From Schaalia canis (lineage in GTDB: Bacteria; Actinomycetota; Actinomycetes; Actinomycetales; Actinomycetaceae): 64,000 nt of DNA. Shown here one piece after another: positions 9,232 to 17,759 of this stretch. The notes beneath the pieces were generated by a model. The model saw only the letters and a list, made by a program, of their open reading frames with translations. It ran no database searches and was not told where the DNA came from. The translations under genes and the position numbers were made by a program. The stretch lies in assembly GCF_003858455.1 (NCBI RefSeq), contig NZ_RQZF01000001.1:310001-374000 (forward strand). The letters run 5' to 3'. The number at the start of each line of letters is the position of its first letter. The first letter of the stretch is position 1.

Positions 9232-9332
9232 GGGGCCTTTCCTCCGTAAAAACAGTGTGCTCGCCATGAGCAGTGGGCTCCGAAATGAAGTCAGGCGCAA
9301 CGCGCCCACTCAATGAACATGCCCATTGTACG

Positions 9333-9376
9333 CCTCAAGCGGGCAAATCCTGATTTCAGGACTCGCCCGCTTGAGG
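9333..9376 (-). terminator. Hairpin after FKBP lipoprotein gene
   Basis: The arms CCTCAAGCGGGC and GCCCGCTTGAGG pair perfectly, with an internal TCCTGA/TCAGGA extension. The structure lies 44 bases beyond the stop codon of the minus-strand FKBP gene and upstream of the receiver-like gene, as expected for a terminator. Confidence 0.65.
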
Positions 9377-9419
9377 ATAGCTCGCTGCTCAACCAATGGA
9401 AAAGAGCGGCGCTGGACAA

Positions 9420-10364
9420 TCAGGGCATGCTCAACACGGCAAGCACGTCGATGACCGCTGCAGAAGCAAGCTGCTGCTCATTGCCAGGGTTGGTGTACAA
9501 CAGACGAGAGCCAACGGTCTTTCCCGCAAGAGGAGCCGCACCTGGTTGAAGAATCTGCGCTTGTTCCCATGTTGACGGTGCCGGCGTATCTGAGCCTTGC
9601 AGCGCACCCTCAACTCGGTACACAACGTAATCCTTGTCGGTAATGACAGCTCCCTTGCCCTCCGCAAGGACAGTAAATCCATCTGTGATGGCAGTGTCAG
9701 ACTTTGCGAAAGTCACCGTCGGCCGCTCGCCAAGGGTTCCCTCAACACTGATCCCAGCAGGCAGTTGGGCGTCAACGGAAGTTGCCTCCTTCAGCGCACT
9801 GTTATCAGCAGGATCTGCACTGTTGAGAATGTCGACAACAAATACCAGCGTCGAACCGCCAGGAATGTTCTGGGTTCCCTGCTCTCCGTATCCCCACTGC
9901 GCAGGAATAACGAGCTGAACACGGTCGCCCACCTTTTGTTCGGCCAGACCATACTTCCACCCGGGAATCACACCATTGAGGGAGAAAGCAATAGGCTCAC
10001 CGCGTTCAAAGGAGGAGTCAAAAGGCTTACCGTCCCAAAGGACACCGGCATAGTTGACCAGAACAAAATCGTCAGGACCCACGACCTTGCCTGAGCCCTC
10101 CACCAGGGTCTTTGCAGACACAACTGAGGGTTCTTCGCCTTCACCAGCCGAGATGGTCGGCGTTTCACCGAAGCCACCAGTTACCGCGGGGAAATTGCCC
10201 TCGCCTGAACGATCCACAGTGGGAGCTTCCTGGATGGAAGCAGACTGACTAGCCGAAGCCTCGTCACCCTGTGCTGCCGACTGGGGCAGGTTACTGGAAC
10301 ACGCGGCAAGAGAGACAGTGGCGAGCATGGCAAGTGCCGCCCATGTCAGGTTCTTCTTCATCAT
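9420..10364 (-). CDS. FKBP-type peptidyl-prolyl isomerase lipoprotein
   Basis: A 314-residue lipoprotein acting outside the membrane as a prolyl isomerase or folding factor. The signal peptide MMKKNLTWAALAML ends in the lipobox LAAC (Cys about residue 21-22), followed by a Ser/Gln/Glu-rich linker. The FKBP domain is at about residues 95-180: VLVNYAGVLWDGKPFDSS, VIPGWKYGL and PAQWGYGEQG are the classic substrate-pocket segments. The C-terminal 130 residues look like a second, degenerate FKBP-like unit. The start is set at the Met-Met pair (10364 or 10361), since the reading frame continues upstream but only this start gives a proper lipoprotein signal. The gene lies just downstream of the erpA-like gene, a common actinobacterial arrangement. 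Confidence 0.87.
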   Translation of the reverse strand: MMKKNLTWAALAMLATVSLAACSSNLPQSAAQGDEASASQSASIQEAPTVDRSGEGNFPAVTGGFGETPTISAGEGEEPSVVSAKTLVEGSGKVVGPDDFVLVNYAGVLWDGKPFDSSFERGEPIAFSLNGVIPGWKYGLAEQKVGDRVQLVIPAQWGYGEQGTQNIPGGSTLVFVVDILNSADPADNSALKEATSVDAQLPAGISVEGTLGERPTVTFAKSDTAITDGFTVLAEGKGAVITDKDYVVYRVEGALQGSDTPAPSTWEQAQILQPGAAPLAGKTVGSRLLYTNPGNEQQLASAAVIDVLAVLSMP

Positions 10365-10380
10365 TGGGCTAGGGCTACTC

Positions 10381-10734
10381 TCAGTGGAAGGATTCGCCAC
10401 AGGCGCAGGTGTTCTTTGCATTGGGGTTATCAATGGTGAACCCCTGACGCTCAATGGAGTCAGCAAAGTCGATTGAAGCACCAGCCAGGTAGGGGGCGCT
10501 CATACGGTCGACAATAACCTCAACGCCATCAAAGTCGCGGACAGCGTCTCCATCCAGCATACGATCGTCGAAGTACAGCTGGTAGATCAGGCCAGAGCAG
10601 CCGCCAGGCTGAACGGACACGCGAAGGCGCAGATCGTCGCGGCCTTCCTGCTCGAGAAGGCTCTTGACCTTAGCGGCAGCCACATCGGTCAGCAAAACCT
10701 CGTGGGTGCCCAGTTCCGACGTATTCTCGGACAT
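10381..10734 (-). CDS. erpA: Iron-sulfur cluster insertion protein, ErpA/HesB type
   Basis: A 117-residue A-type carrier that delivers Fe-S clusters to apoproteins in the cytoplasm. The three conserved cysteines are present: one in VQPGGCSGLIYQL and two in the C-terminal CACGESFH. The segment FDGVEVIVDRMSAPYLAGASIDF is the conserved HesB/SufA core. The length is normal for the family. The start at 10734 has the strong site GAGGAGAAAC in front of the ATG; four extra residues are possible from 10746 but have no such site. The neighbours (FKBP gene downstream, glycerate-kinase-like and DUF3043 genes nearby) resemble the mycobacterial Rv2204c region. Confidence 0.92.
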   Translation of the reverse strand: MSENTSELGTHEVLLTDVAAAKVKSLLEQEGRDDLRLRVSVQPGGCSGLIYQLYFDDRMLDGDAVRDFDGVEVIVDRMSAPYLAGASIDFADSIERQGFTIDNPNAKNTCACGESFH

Positions 10735-10836
10735 GTTTCTCCTCAATCGGATTTCAATGATGTAGGAACAGCCTACGCGGCTTTCATCGGGTATGGCATA
10801 TTGAATCGGCCACCTTCGGTAGAAATGAGAGCAGTT

Positions 10837-11883
10837 TTATATCGAACGCGACACGCGCCGCAGCCAGGTATGAGCCACGCGACGTCCAAGATTCTCCAAA
10901 GCATCCGCACTGTCTACCCCCAACATCACCCCATGCAGCCCCCACTGGGCAATCTCATGACGCGACAGCGACGAATCCATTCCAATCGCCACAACGGGCA
11001 GGGCACTACCAGCACAAACCTCTGTTAATGCCGGAAGATAGCTTTCTGCCAGAAGGGGCCCATGAAGGTAGGGCTCAAGAATCACGCACAGGTGTGCTCC
11101 CTCAACACGCTGGGCAAATCCTGTCACCTCAACAAGGTACCCACCAGCATCTCGGATCTGACCACCACACGCGGCAACGATCGCCCCGATGCCGCCCCCC
11201 GCACCGCTTCCCGGCAGACTCGTCACACGAGGCTGCGTGCCATTGAGGAGCGGCAAAGCGGAACGAGCTGTCGTATCAGCCTCGTCAATCGCCCTCGTCC
11301 ACTCAGATGCCATCGACATGCTGACATCTGTGCGTGCACTCAAATCAGGATTGACAGCCAACATTGACGCCATGCCGTTGAAAGGCCGCAGGGTTGTGGC
11401 GGCAAGAATAGGTGCCTGCTCACCAAGATCTTCACGGCATTGAGCGACAACTGACGCCACGACCTCCCTAAGCCCGACAGCCTCAGCGCGTTCTTCCAAC
11501 TCGGAAGAAGTACGCCCCGCCATACCGGCAAGGAAAGAAAACCACAGGTCAACGGAAGCAACGTGCCCGGCCTCAATGACGCTTCTGCGCCCTTCCTGAG
11601 CCCCCTCACGCACCCGAGAACCAAGAGCGCGCGCATCCTGACAGTCGAAGGGGACGTTCAGGGGGACCACCGCTCCCCCGCTCTGCTGGCAGGCAGCAAC
11701 AAAAGCGTCCCCCGGGCCAAAAGGCATGATCTCCACCTCAAGCTCAGGAAGCGTTTGACGCATCCCACGCGCGCAGGCAGATAAAGCCTCCTCGCACGAG
11801 GGGGATGGGATCTCGGCTGTGGAAGCCGGAAACAATGACGTTCCCACAACCGTGTCCCAGTGCCCACACAGGACGATCTTCAT
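10837..11883 (-). CDS. Glycerate-kinase-family protein, divergent
   Basis: A 348-residue protein of the GlxK glycerate kinase fold. The Gly-rich segment PGSGAGGGIGAIVAACGG and the following DAGGYLVEVTGFAQRVEGAHLCVI match the family's conserved central motif and fold. The two N-terminal signatures of active enzymes, DSFKGSLSA and ADGGEGT, are not recognisable: the corresponding regions read GHWDTVVGTSLFPA and MPFGPGDAFVAA. Catalytic activity on glycerate is therefore uncertain. The ATG at 11883 matches the family's usual MKIV start; a GTG at 11922, 6 bases after the upstream gene, would add 13 residues. It lies directly downstream of the M20 peptidase gene and is probably cotranscribed with it. 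Confidence 0.7.
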   Translation of the reverse strand: MKIVLCGHWDTVVGTSLFPASTAEIPSPSCEEALSACARGMRQTLPELEVEIMPFGPGDAFVAACQQSGGAVVPLNVPFDCQDARALGSRVREGAQEGRRSVIEAGHVASVDLWFSFLAGMAGRTSSELEERAEAVGLREVVASVVAQCREDLGEQAPILAATTLRPFNGMASMLAVNPDLSARTDVSMSMASEWTRAIDEADTTARSALPLLNGTQPRVTSLPGSGAGGGIGAIVAACGGQIRDAGGYLVEVTGFAQRVEGAHLCVILEPYLHGPLLAESYLPALTEVCAGSALPVVAIGMDSSLSRHEIAQWGLHGVMLGVDSADALENLGRRVAHTWLRRVSRSI

Positions 11884-11927
11884 GTCAGGTTCTCTACCTT
11901 GTTCTCTCAGAGGTGTCTCCACGAGCC

Positions 11928-13292
11928 TCAGTTCGCAAGTCGAGCCAGCAGCAAGGACTCCGCCACGATGGCGGCCTTGAGATCAGGAATCGACTGCGAT
12001 TCATCCTCAGAATGTGCATTCGTCATCGGATCTTCAACACCTGTCACCACCACCTGAGCAGAGGGGAAGACCCGTTGGAAATCAGAAATGAAAGGAATCG
12101 AGCCCCCCACACCGATATTGACCGAGGGGACACCCCACGCTTCAGTGAGAACCTCATGGAGCAAAGCGGTCACCTCAGAATCAAGGTCCGCCTGGTAGCC
12201 TGGACCATACTCGTTAGGGGTAACAACCACCTGCGCGCCGCGAGGCGCATGTGACTCCAAGTGCGCGACAAGAGCATCCATCGCATCCTTGGGCTCAACA
12301 CCAGGAACGGTCCGCATGGACAGTCGGAAACGCGTATGAGGACTGATCGTATTCGATGCCTTCTCCACCGGAGTCGCATCAAAGCCAATAACGGAAATGG
12401 CCGGCATCGTCCACATGCGAGCCGCCAGATCAGCAGTACCCGCAAGCTGGTAGGAATCAAGGACCCCAGCGGCCTGGCGGAACTCTTCTTCTGGCCAGTC
12501 CACGTCGGCGTGAGGATTGCCCCCCAGACCGGCAACCGCCACGTCACCGGCAGCATCGTGGAGTGTGGCAATAAGTTCGCACGCAATGATGTTTGAATCG
12601 AGGATCGGCCCGCCAAACATCCCAGAATGTACGGCATGATCGGCGATCGTGACGTCCACTGTGCACACGCAATTACCGCGTAGCGATGAGGTCAGGGCAG
12701 GTTCACCAACCTTCCAGTTATCCGAGTCAGCCACGACGATGACATCGGCTTCCAACTGCTCTCGGTAGGTTTCAAGGAAGGTCACGAAGGACGGTGAGCC
12801 GAGTTCTTCCTCGCCCTCAATAAAGACCGTCACATTCACGCCCAGGTCCTGTGCAAGAACAGTCAGCGCACCGAGGTGAACGATGATACCTGCGCCATCA
12901 TCGGAAGTGCCTCGTCCATAAAGGCGATCACCGCGTACTTCCGCGGTGTAAGGATCAGAGGCCCAGCGGCCCACATCACCCACGGGCTGAATGTCATGGT
13001 GGGCGTAGAGCAGGACGGTGGGAGCCCCGTCAATGCGCGGCGTGTGGGCAACAACTGCAGGCTTGCCCTCGATCCCTTCGGGAGTGGTCACAGAGTAGAT
13101 ATCTGCATCGAGGCCCAAAGCGGCGAAACGGTCGCGTACATGCTCCGCACTTGCTTGAAGGTCGGCGGCGTGTTCAGGGGCGGAAGAAACGGAGGGAATC
13201 GCCACAAGCTGGATGAGTTCATTAAGCAGTGCTGGGAAAGCTGCTTCAACGCGCTCGCGGATGGTGTCGGTGGTCAAAGTCTGATGTGTCAT
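11928..13292 (-). CDS. M20-family dipeptidase
   Basis: A 454-residue cytosolic zinc metallopeptidase of the M20 family (dipeptidase/carnosinase-like). The metal and catalytic residues are all in place: YAHHD (His98, Asp100), GRGTSDDGAG (bridging Asp131), IEGEEELGSP (catalytic and metal Glu near 161-163), VVADSDN, and HSGMFGGP at the start of the lid domain. The C-terminal EDPMTNAHSEDESQ supplies the last His ligand. The start at 13292 is favoured because GGGTGG lies 6 bases upstream; an ATG three codons earlier is possible. It likely hydrolyses dipeptides taken up from the host or medium. It forms a probable two-gene unit with the glycerate-kinase-like gene. Confidence 0.88.
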   Translation of the reverse strand: MTHQTLTTDTIRERVEAAFPALLNELIQLVAIPSVSSAPEHAADLQASAEHVRDRFAALGLDADIYSVTTPEGIEGKPAVVAHTPRIDGAPTVLLYAHHDIQPVGDVGRWASDPYTAEVRGDRLYGRGTSDDGAGIIVHLGALTVLAQDLGVNVTVFIEGEEELGSPSFVTFLETYREQLEADVIVVADSDNWKVGEPALTSSLRGNCVCTVDVTIADHAVHSGMFGGPILDSNIIACELIATLHDAAGDVAVAGLGGNPHADVDWPEEEFRQAAGVLDSYQLAGTADLAARMWTMPAISVIGFDATPVEKASNTISPHTRFRLSMRTVPGVEPKDAMDALVAHLESHAPRGAQVVVTPNEYGPGYQADLDSEVTALLHEVLTEAWGVPSVNIGVGGSIPFISDFQRVFPSAQVVVTGVEDPMTNAHSEDESQSIPDLKAAIVAESLLLARLAN

Positions 13293-13486
13293 GGCATCCA
13301 CCCTAGTGGGCGGCGGCCCTCTTCTTCGACTCTTCCTTCTCTGGGTCGCGGCTGTGATCCCTTAAACACTTCGCTCTTTCTCTGGGGGATGTTGCCCGAA
13401 CGCTTACTATAAGGAAAAGCCCAACCCACGGTGATGCGCACGCCCACGCCTCTACTGCTTCTCATCCCCCCTTGCGAGGAGGCCTC

Positions 13487-13978
13487 ATGACGGAGAACTC
13501 ACACCCACATCCATCCACACCCGCAGAGCGGCCCGCGTCGCCTCCCGTGTGGCCGAAGGTCAGTGTCGCCGTTCTCAGCGGTCTCATCGTCGCTCTTCTT
13601 GCGTGGCATTTTCTTCCTTCGCTCAATGCTGCTTCCGGCAGTGATCGTGCGCTCTACGACGAGGCTGTATCCGCATACAAGAGTGCCGAGGAAGATCTTG
13701 CCCTCGCAGCGGGCGAAGCTGTGAAGGTCCTTCGTTCTGCTCAAGAAAGAAGTGACGACAGCACGTTCACTGCTGTTACCGAGATTGATGAGCTTCGCAC
13801 GCTACTAGAAACTGAACCTCCCGCATATGAAGCCCCAGACACGAGTGGCCTGAGCCGAGATGAGCTGCGCGCCCAGCATGAGCATGTTGAGACAATCACT
13901 GATGAAATCAGGACGCTCACCCACAAACTGTCGCGCCAGGCAGCAAAGGTCGAAAGAATTCTGAAAAGACCGTCCTAA
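13487..13978 (+). CDS. Small membrane-anchored helical protein of unknown function
   Basis: A 163-residue protein not recognised. A Pro/His/Ser-rich N-terminus (about 25 residues) precedes one membrane segment, VAVLSGLIVALLAWHFLP (about 30-48), after which the rest is charged and helical with heptad-like spacing (AVSAYKSAEEDLALAAGEAV, then DELRAQHEHVETITDEIRTL). This looks like a single-pass protein with an extracytoplasmic coiled coil. The ATG at 13487 has the strong site GAGGAGG 5 bases upstream. It is transcribed divergently from the M20 peptidase gene and lies just before the DUF3043 gene on the same strand. Confidence 0.62.
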   Translation: MTENSHPHPSTPAERPASPPVWPKVSVAVLSGLIVALLAWHFLPSLNAASGSDRALYDEAVSAYKSAEEDLALAAGEAVKVLRSAQERSDDSTFTAVTEIDELRTLLETEPPAYEAPDTSGLSRDELRAQHEHVETITDEIRTLTHKLSRQAAKVERILKRPS

Positions 13979-14136
13979 ACGCTTTGCTCACTCCTGAACG
14001 CGTCAACCTCTATCCTTCTTATCGCCCAGGAGAGAAGATGGCGAACATGGGAGCGTGTTCACTGTCGGTGAAGTCGTGCCCGACTCAGTGAGCCATAGCG
14101 CCGTAGCAGACGAGAATCCATTACCCTGAGTGTGTG

Positions 14137-14757
14137 ATGAGTAAGAGGACTACCGGTAGCGGCGATTCTACGCAGCCTACCCCCACCCCAGAACGAGGCC
14201 AGAAGAAGGGCCGCCCAACTCCCACGCGCCGTGAGGCTCAAGCGCGTCACCAGCGCCCCCTCGTGCCCGCAGACCGCAAAGCTGCTAAACGTGCGGCACG
14301 AGAAAAGCGTAACGAGGCCTACCGTCGTGAGCAGGAAGCGCTCCTGACCGGAGATGAGCGTTACCTCCCGCCCACTCACCGCGGTAAAGTGCGGCGTTTT
14401 GTCCGAGACTGGCTTGACGCCCGCTGGTCGGCTTCGGAATTTATCGTCCCCGTCATGCTTCTCTTCCTGGTTGGTATTACCGCCGTAGCCTTCGCGAATC
14501 TGGGTGAAGACCTTTCGCGCACAATCGCATTGACCCTGAGTATTACCTTCTATTCCCTCTTTGCTTTGTCAATTGTCGAGGGCATCATCGTCTGGCGCGG
14601 TCTTCGTCGTCGTATTGAGCAGCGATACCCCGATGAGGACATTCCCCGAGGCACCTGGTTCTACGCATACTCTCGTATGGTGATGGCCCGCCGCTGGCGA
14701 ACGCCTGCCCCTCAGGTAAAGCGTGGTGAGTTTCCCGCAACCTCGCCGCGACGTTGA
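14137..14757 (+). CDS. DUF3043 membrane protein
   Basis: A 206-residue protein of the DUF3043 family, found across Actinobacteria. A very basic N-terminal third (TRREAQARHQRPLVPADRKA, then KRAAREKRNEAYRREQEALL) precedes GDERYLPPTHRGKVRRFVRD, the family hallmark. Two membrane segments follow (FIVPVMLLFLVGITAVAF and IALTLSITFYSLFALSIVEG), then a cytoplasmic basic tail. The function of the family is unknown. The ATG at 14137 is chosen; a GTG immediately before it is possible. The gene neighbourhood with the erpA-like and glycerate-kinase-like genes is shared with Mycobacterium (Rv2204c-Rv2206). Confidence 0.82.
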   Translation: MSKRTTGSGDSTQPTPTPERGQKKGRPTPTRREAQARHQRPLVPADRKAAKRAAREKRNEAYRREQEALLTGDERYLPPTHRGKVRRFVRDWLDARWSASEFIVPVMLLFLVGITAVAFANLGEDLSRTIALTLSITFYSLFALSIVEGIIVWRGLRRRIEQRYPDEDIPRGTWFYAYSRMVMARRWRTPAPQVKRGEFPATSPRR

Positions 14758-14791
14758 CGAAGGTGAGCGTCGACTACTGACACGTGTTGAC

Positions 14792-14827
14792 GGGTGTGGC
14801 CCCCTCCTGGCGGAGGGGGCCACACCC
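14792..14827. terminator. Bidirectional terminator between DUF3043 and pyrD genes
   Basis: The arms GGGTGTGGCCCCCTCC and GGAGGGGGCCACACCC form a 16-base perfect stem with a 4-base loop between two converging genes. A short GTATTTG tail follows on the plus strand. Confidence 0.8.
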
Positions 14828-14869
14828 GTATTTGCATGAAACACCCGTTTTTGCTGGGCAGACGTGTTT

Positions 14870-15928
14870 TTAGTAGCCAGCGAGGGCGCGATTCATGCGG
14901 CCTGGCCAGGTGGGGCCTTGGGAGACAAAGGCGCTGAGACCTTCAATCAGATCAGCACCCGCGTCTAACATGCGCTTGGCGTCATCCACCGTGGTGATCC
15001 CACCCGTGCCAATGAGAATCTGATCGTCACCAAGATGTTCCGCTACCAGCGCTACCACTTCAAGGGCACGCTCGAACAGCGGTCGCCCTGATACACCGCC
15101 TTCACCGTAATCATGGGCAATAGTGGTATTTGTTGCGACAATGCCCTCCAGGCCGAGTTCTTGTGTGAGCGCAACAACCTTCACAATGTCCTCGTTGCTG
15201 AGGTCCGGGGCGATCTTGACAAACAGGGGCATCCGACGGCTCACAGCGTCTTCACACCCTGCCCTGGCGGCCGCAAGAATGGGTCGAAGATGGTCAACTG
15301 CCTGCAGGTCACGAAGGCCAGGAGTGTTGGGGGAAGAAACATTCACGACGATAAAATCCACCCACGGAGCCAATTCTTTCGCGCACAGATAGTAGTCGCG
15401 CGGGGCATCAGCCTCTGAGGTCGTCTTATTCTTCCCAATATTAGCCCCAACGATGAGGCTGCGTCCCGCTGAGGTTGAGCGCAGAGCCTTGAGACGAGCG
15501 GCAGCGGCGGCTGCGCCCTCGTTATTGAAGCCCATGCGATTGCGAAGGCCTTCTTCCTCGATAAGACGCCAAAGTCGAGGGCCGTCATTACCCGGTTGAG
15601 GAAGAGGCGTCACCGTCCCAATTTCAACAAAGGCAAAGCCCAGCGCGCACATGGCTTCAACCGCCTGGGCATCCTTGTCCATACCTGCGGCTAACCCCAA
15701 GACACCTGGGAGCACGCGCTCTCCGATGGTGACCGAACGATAAGGGGTGCGGCGGGCCAGGGGTGGGATTCCCCCGCGCAGATACCCGCAGGTTCCGCGC
15801 ATCAGACCTCGTGAGGGAGCAAAGGTTCCTGCGACGGACAGGGCAGAAATAGCCGCGTGATGCGCCTGCTCCGGGTCGGTCAGGCGAATGAGGTGACGAT
15901 ACAACCAGGGGTAGACGTGAAAACTCAT
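14870..15928 (-). CDS. pyrD: Dihydroorotate dehydrogenase (quinone), class 2
   Basis: A 352-residue FMN enzyme that oxidises dihydroorotate to orotate in pyrimidine synthesis, passing electrons to quinone at the inner face of the membrane. The N-terminal helical extension (YPWLYRHLIRLTDPEQAHHA) is the class-2 membrane-association segment. The FMN/substrate motifs are GLAAGMDKDA, IGTVTP, RNRMGFNNEG and NVSSPNTPGLR with the class-2 catalytic serine, followed by KIAPDL and GTGGI. The extreme C-terminus (ADLIEGLSAFVSQGPTWPGR) deviates from the common QLYTGFIYEGP pattern. No strong ribosome binding site precedes the ATG; the gene lies 18 bases after a small upstream gene, so the two are probably cotranscribed. 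Confidence 0.92.
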   Translation of the reverse strand: MSFHVYPWLYRHLIRLTDPEQAHHAAISALSVAGTFAPSRGLMRGTCGYLRGGIPPLARRTPYRSVTIGERVLPGVLGLAAGMDKDAQAVEAMCALGFAFVEIGTVTPLPQPGNDGPRLWRLIEEEGLRNRMGFNNEGAAAAAARLKALRSTSAGRSLIVGANIGKNKTTSEADAPRDYYLCAKELAPWVDFIVVNVSSPNTPGLRDLQAVDHLRPILAAARAGCEDAVSRRMPLFVKIAPDLSNEDIVKVVALTQELGLEGIVATNTTIAHDYGEGGVSGRPLFERALEVVALVAEHLGDDQILIGTGGITTVDDAKRMLDAGADLIEGLSAFVSQGPTWPGRMNRALAGY

Positions 15929-15946
15929 AGTTCAACGATAGCCGTT

Positions 15947-16480
15947 CTAGTCCCACCACACCCACCACCCCTGCATGGTTTGGACTCTGTCGCTCTCTTC
16001 CGTATCACGATCAGCAATGGGAATGATTTCATCGGGACAGTTTGCCTCTGAAGCCTCACAGCCAAGATAGTCGCCCAAGGCGAGCCACACCCTCAGGCGA
16101 TCTTCCGCATGCGGTTCAACTCCCCACCCTCCGGCTGCACAGATAGGTGTGCCCATCACTGTTAGTCCGTCGACACTCACACGTTCGTCATGACGTGGAG
16201 GTCCAACGAGGTACCCAGAAAGGGTGACCTGTTGCGGTCGTCTAAGGGCCGCTCCGATAAGTTCACTCATCGTGGGCGCACAATTTTGCCGGTCCTCCAG
16301 ATTTGCCGGAGGTAAAAGAGCGGCGAGCTGTGCAATGGTGTTGGCCTCAACATCAGCGAAGCGACTAAAGGAGAGGTCACCAAAAGGACTGAGGTAGTCC
16401 CCAAGGAGATCCCGAACTCCGTACTCCAGCGTCCAACCGGAGATTCCATACATTGACGGCAGTTTCTCGCAGGCACTCAT
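15947..16480 (-). CDS. Hypothetical protein upstream of pyrD
   Basis: A 177-residue soluble acidic protein not recognised. It is rich in Trp near the C-terminus (GWWVWWD is the last part) and holds five cysteines without an obvious CxxC pair. No signal peptide or membrane segment is seen. The start is well supported by GGGAGGAAAG directly before the ATG. The gene stops 18 bases before pyrD, so the two are likely one transcript, but nothing in the sequence links it to pyrimidine metabolism. Confidence 0.6.
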   Translation of the reverse strand: MSACEKLPSMYGISGWTLEYGVRDLLGDYLSPFGDLSFSRFADVEANTIAQLAALLPPANLEDRQNCAPTMSELIGAALRRPQQVTLSGYLVGPPRHDERVSVDGLTVMGTPICAAGGWGVEPHAEDRLRVWLALGDYLGCEASEANCPDEIIPIADRDTEESDRVQTMQGWWVWWD

Positions 16481-16640
16481 CTTTCCTCCCAGGTACGTTG
16501 TCTGCTGAACTCAGCTCCGTGATCGAAGCATGCTTCTAGCAAAGCCCGTGACGAGCGTCGAAGAAAAACCTGCCGACAGGCTGTGTGGATAGGCCTATCG
16601 CTCGTCGCTACCTGTGGATAACTCGTGGGAGAATAGTCCG

Positions 16641-17492
16641 GTGCTCATTCACCTTCACTCCACCGATGACCCCCGTCTTAGCGACTACGTCTCTTTAACT
16701 GACGTTAAATTGCGTTCTGCCCTTGAGCCCGAGCAAGGCCTCTACATGGCCGAATCCACGAACGTCATCATGCGAGCGATTCAAGCAGGGCATCGCCCTC
16801 GTTCATTCCTTATGGCTCCCAAATGGTACGACACGATGTCACCGTGGATTGAGCAAGCCACAGGAAGCCCCGAAGGAGCTGACGTTCCCGTATTCCTTGC
16901 TGAAGAGGACGTCCTTGAATCCATCACTGGTTTTCACCTTCACCGTGGGGCGCTGGCCGCTATGCATCGGCCACAGCTCAGTAGCGTGACAGACCTGCTT
17001 GCTGCGGCCCGAAACGGCCAAGGGGCGCGCCGCATTGCCATCCTCGAAAATCTTGTTGACCACACCAATGTTGGTGCTGCTTTCCGTTCTGCGGCGGCGT
17101 TGGGAGTCGACGCTGTCCTCGTGACTCCACGCTGTGCTGACCCCTTCTACCGGCGCAGTGTTCGCGTCTCAATGGGCACAGTCTTTCAAGTCCCTTGGAC
17201 GCGCATCACGGCATGGCCAGCCATCGACGAACTCCATGCTGCGGGTTTCACAGTTGCGGCTCTTGCCCTCAGCGATGATTCCGTCTCCCTTGATGAATTC
17301 ATCGCTTCCCCCGTGTGCACGGCTCCTGATTCCAAGGTGGCGCTTCTTCTGGGAACCGAAGGAGACGGCCTCACCCGGCAGGCCATTAGTCGCGCTGACG
17401 TTGTCGTTCGTATTCCAATGGCTGGCGGAGTTGATTCCCTCAATGTTGCCGCTGCCAGTGCCGTAGCTTTCTGGGCCACGCGCCTTCCCTGA
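16641..17492 (+). CDS. SpoU/TrmH-family RNA 2'-O-methyltransferase
   Basis: A 283-residue SPOUT methyltransferase that uses SAM to methylate a ribose 2'-OH in rRNA or tRNA. An N-terminal substrate-binding region (about 1-115) is followed by the SpoU domain with all three motifs: ENLVDHTNVGAAFRSAAALG (motif 1, catalytic Arg/Asn), LLLGTEGDGL (motif 2) and IPMAGGVDSLNVAAASAV (motif 3, trefoil knot). The exact target cannot be read from the sequence. The GTG at 16641 is preferred because GGGAG lies 8-12 bases upstream and the family-like start LIHLHSTDDPRL follows; another GTG at 16614 would add nine residues. Confidence 0.88.
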   Translation: MLIHLHSTDDPRLSDYVSLTDVKLRSALEPEQGLYMAESTNVIMRAIQAGHRPRSFLMAPKWYDTMSPWIEQATGSPEGADVPVFLAEEDVLESITGFHLHRGALAAMHRPQLSSVTDLLAAARNGQGARRIAILENLVDHTNVGAAFRSAAALGVDAVLVTPRCADPFYRRSVRVSMGTVFQVPWTRITAWPAIDELHAAGFTVAALALSDDSVSLDEFIASPVCTAPDSKVALLLGTEGDGLTRQAISRADVVVRIPMAGGVDSLNVAAASAVAFWATRLP

Positions 17493-17548
17493 TAGGCACT
17501 TCTCACACAGATCAGCCCCTGCGCCACGCCTGTTGGCTCTGGCATAAA

Positions 17549-17581
17549 GAAGTGGGCCCACCACGCGGGTGGGCCCACTTC
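17549..17581. terminator. Bidirectional terminator after the SpoU methyltransferase gene
   Basis: GAAGTGGGCCCACC pairs with GGTGGGCCCACTTC (14 bases) around a 5-base loop, between the plus-strand methyltransferase gene and the minus-strand transporter small-subunit gene. On the minus strand it is followed by TTTATG. Confidence 0.8.
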
Positions 17582-17600
17582 CCTGCAGAGAATTCACTCA

Positions 17601-17759
17601 TCAATGACGCTGAGGAGCGTCCACGTCCCCTGTTGCCACGGGCGCGTCCTCGTCCTGCTGAGGCATGTTGACGCCACGCAGAGCAACGACCGAAGCCACA
17701 AGGCCACCCCAGACAAGAAGGATGGTCACAACCATCATGACGATTGCGGGAGCAGTCAT
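17601..17759 (-). CDS. MetS-like small subunit of an NSS transporter
   Basis: A 52-residue single-span membrane protein: MTAPAIVMMVVTILLVWGGL begins the membrane helix (about residues 4-28), followed by an acidic Pro/Asp tail ending in PQRH. Its ATG overlaps the TGA of the upstream NSS transporter gene by four bases, so translation is coupled. Tiny proteins of this kind (methionine/alanine import family small subunit) are found next to MetP-type NSS transporters and are needed for their activity in Corynebacterium. The pairing therefore suggests that the transporter carries methionine, alanine or similar amino acids (inference from the family). Confidence 0.82.
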   Translation of the reverse strand: MTAPAIVMMVVTILLVWGGLVASVVALRGVNMPQQDEDAPVATGDVDAPQRH

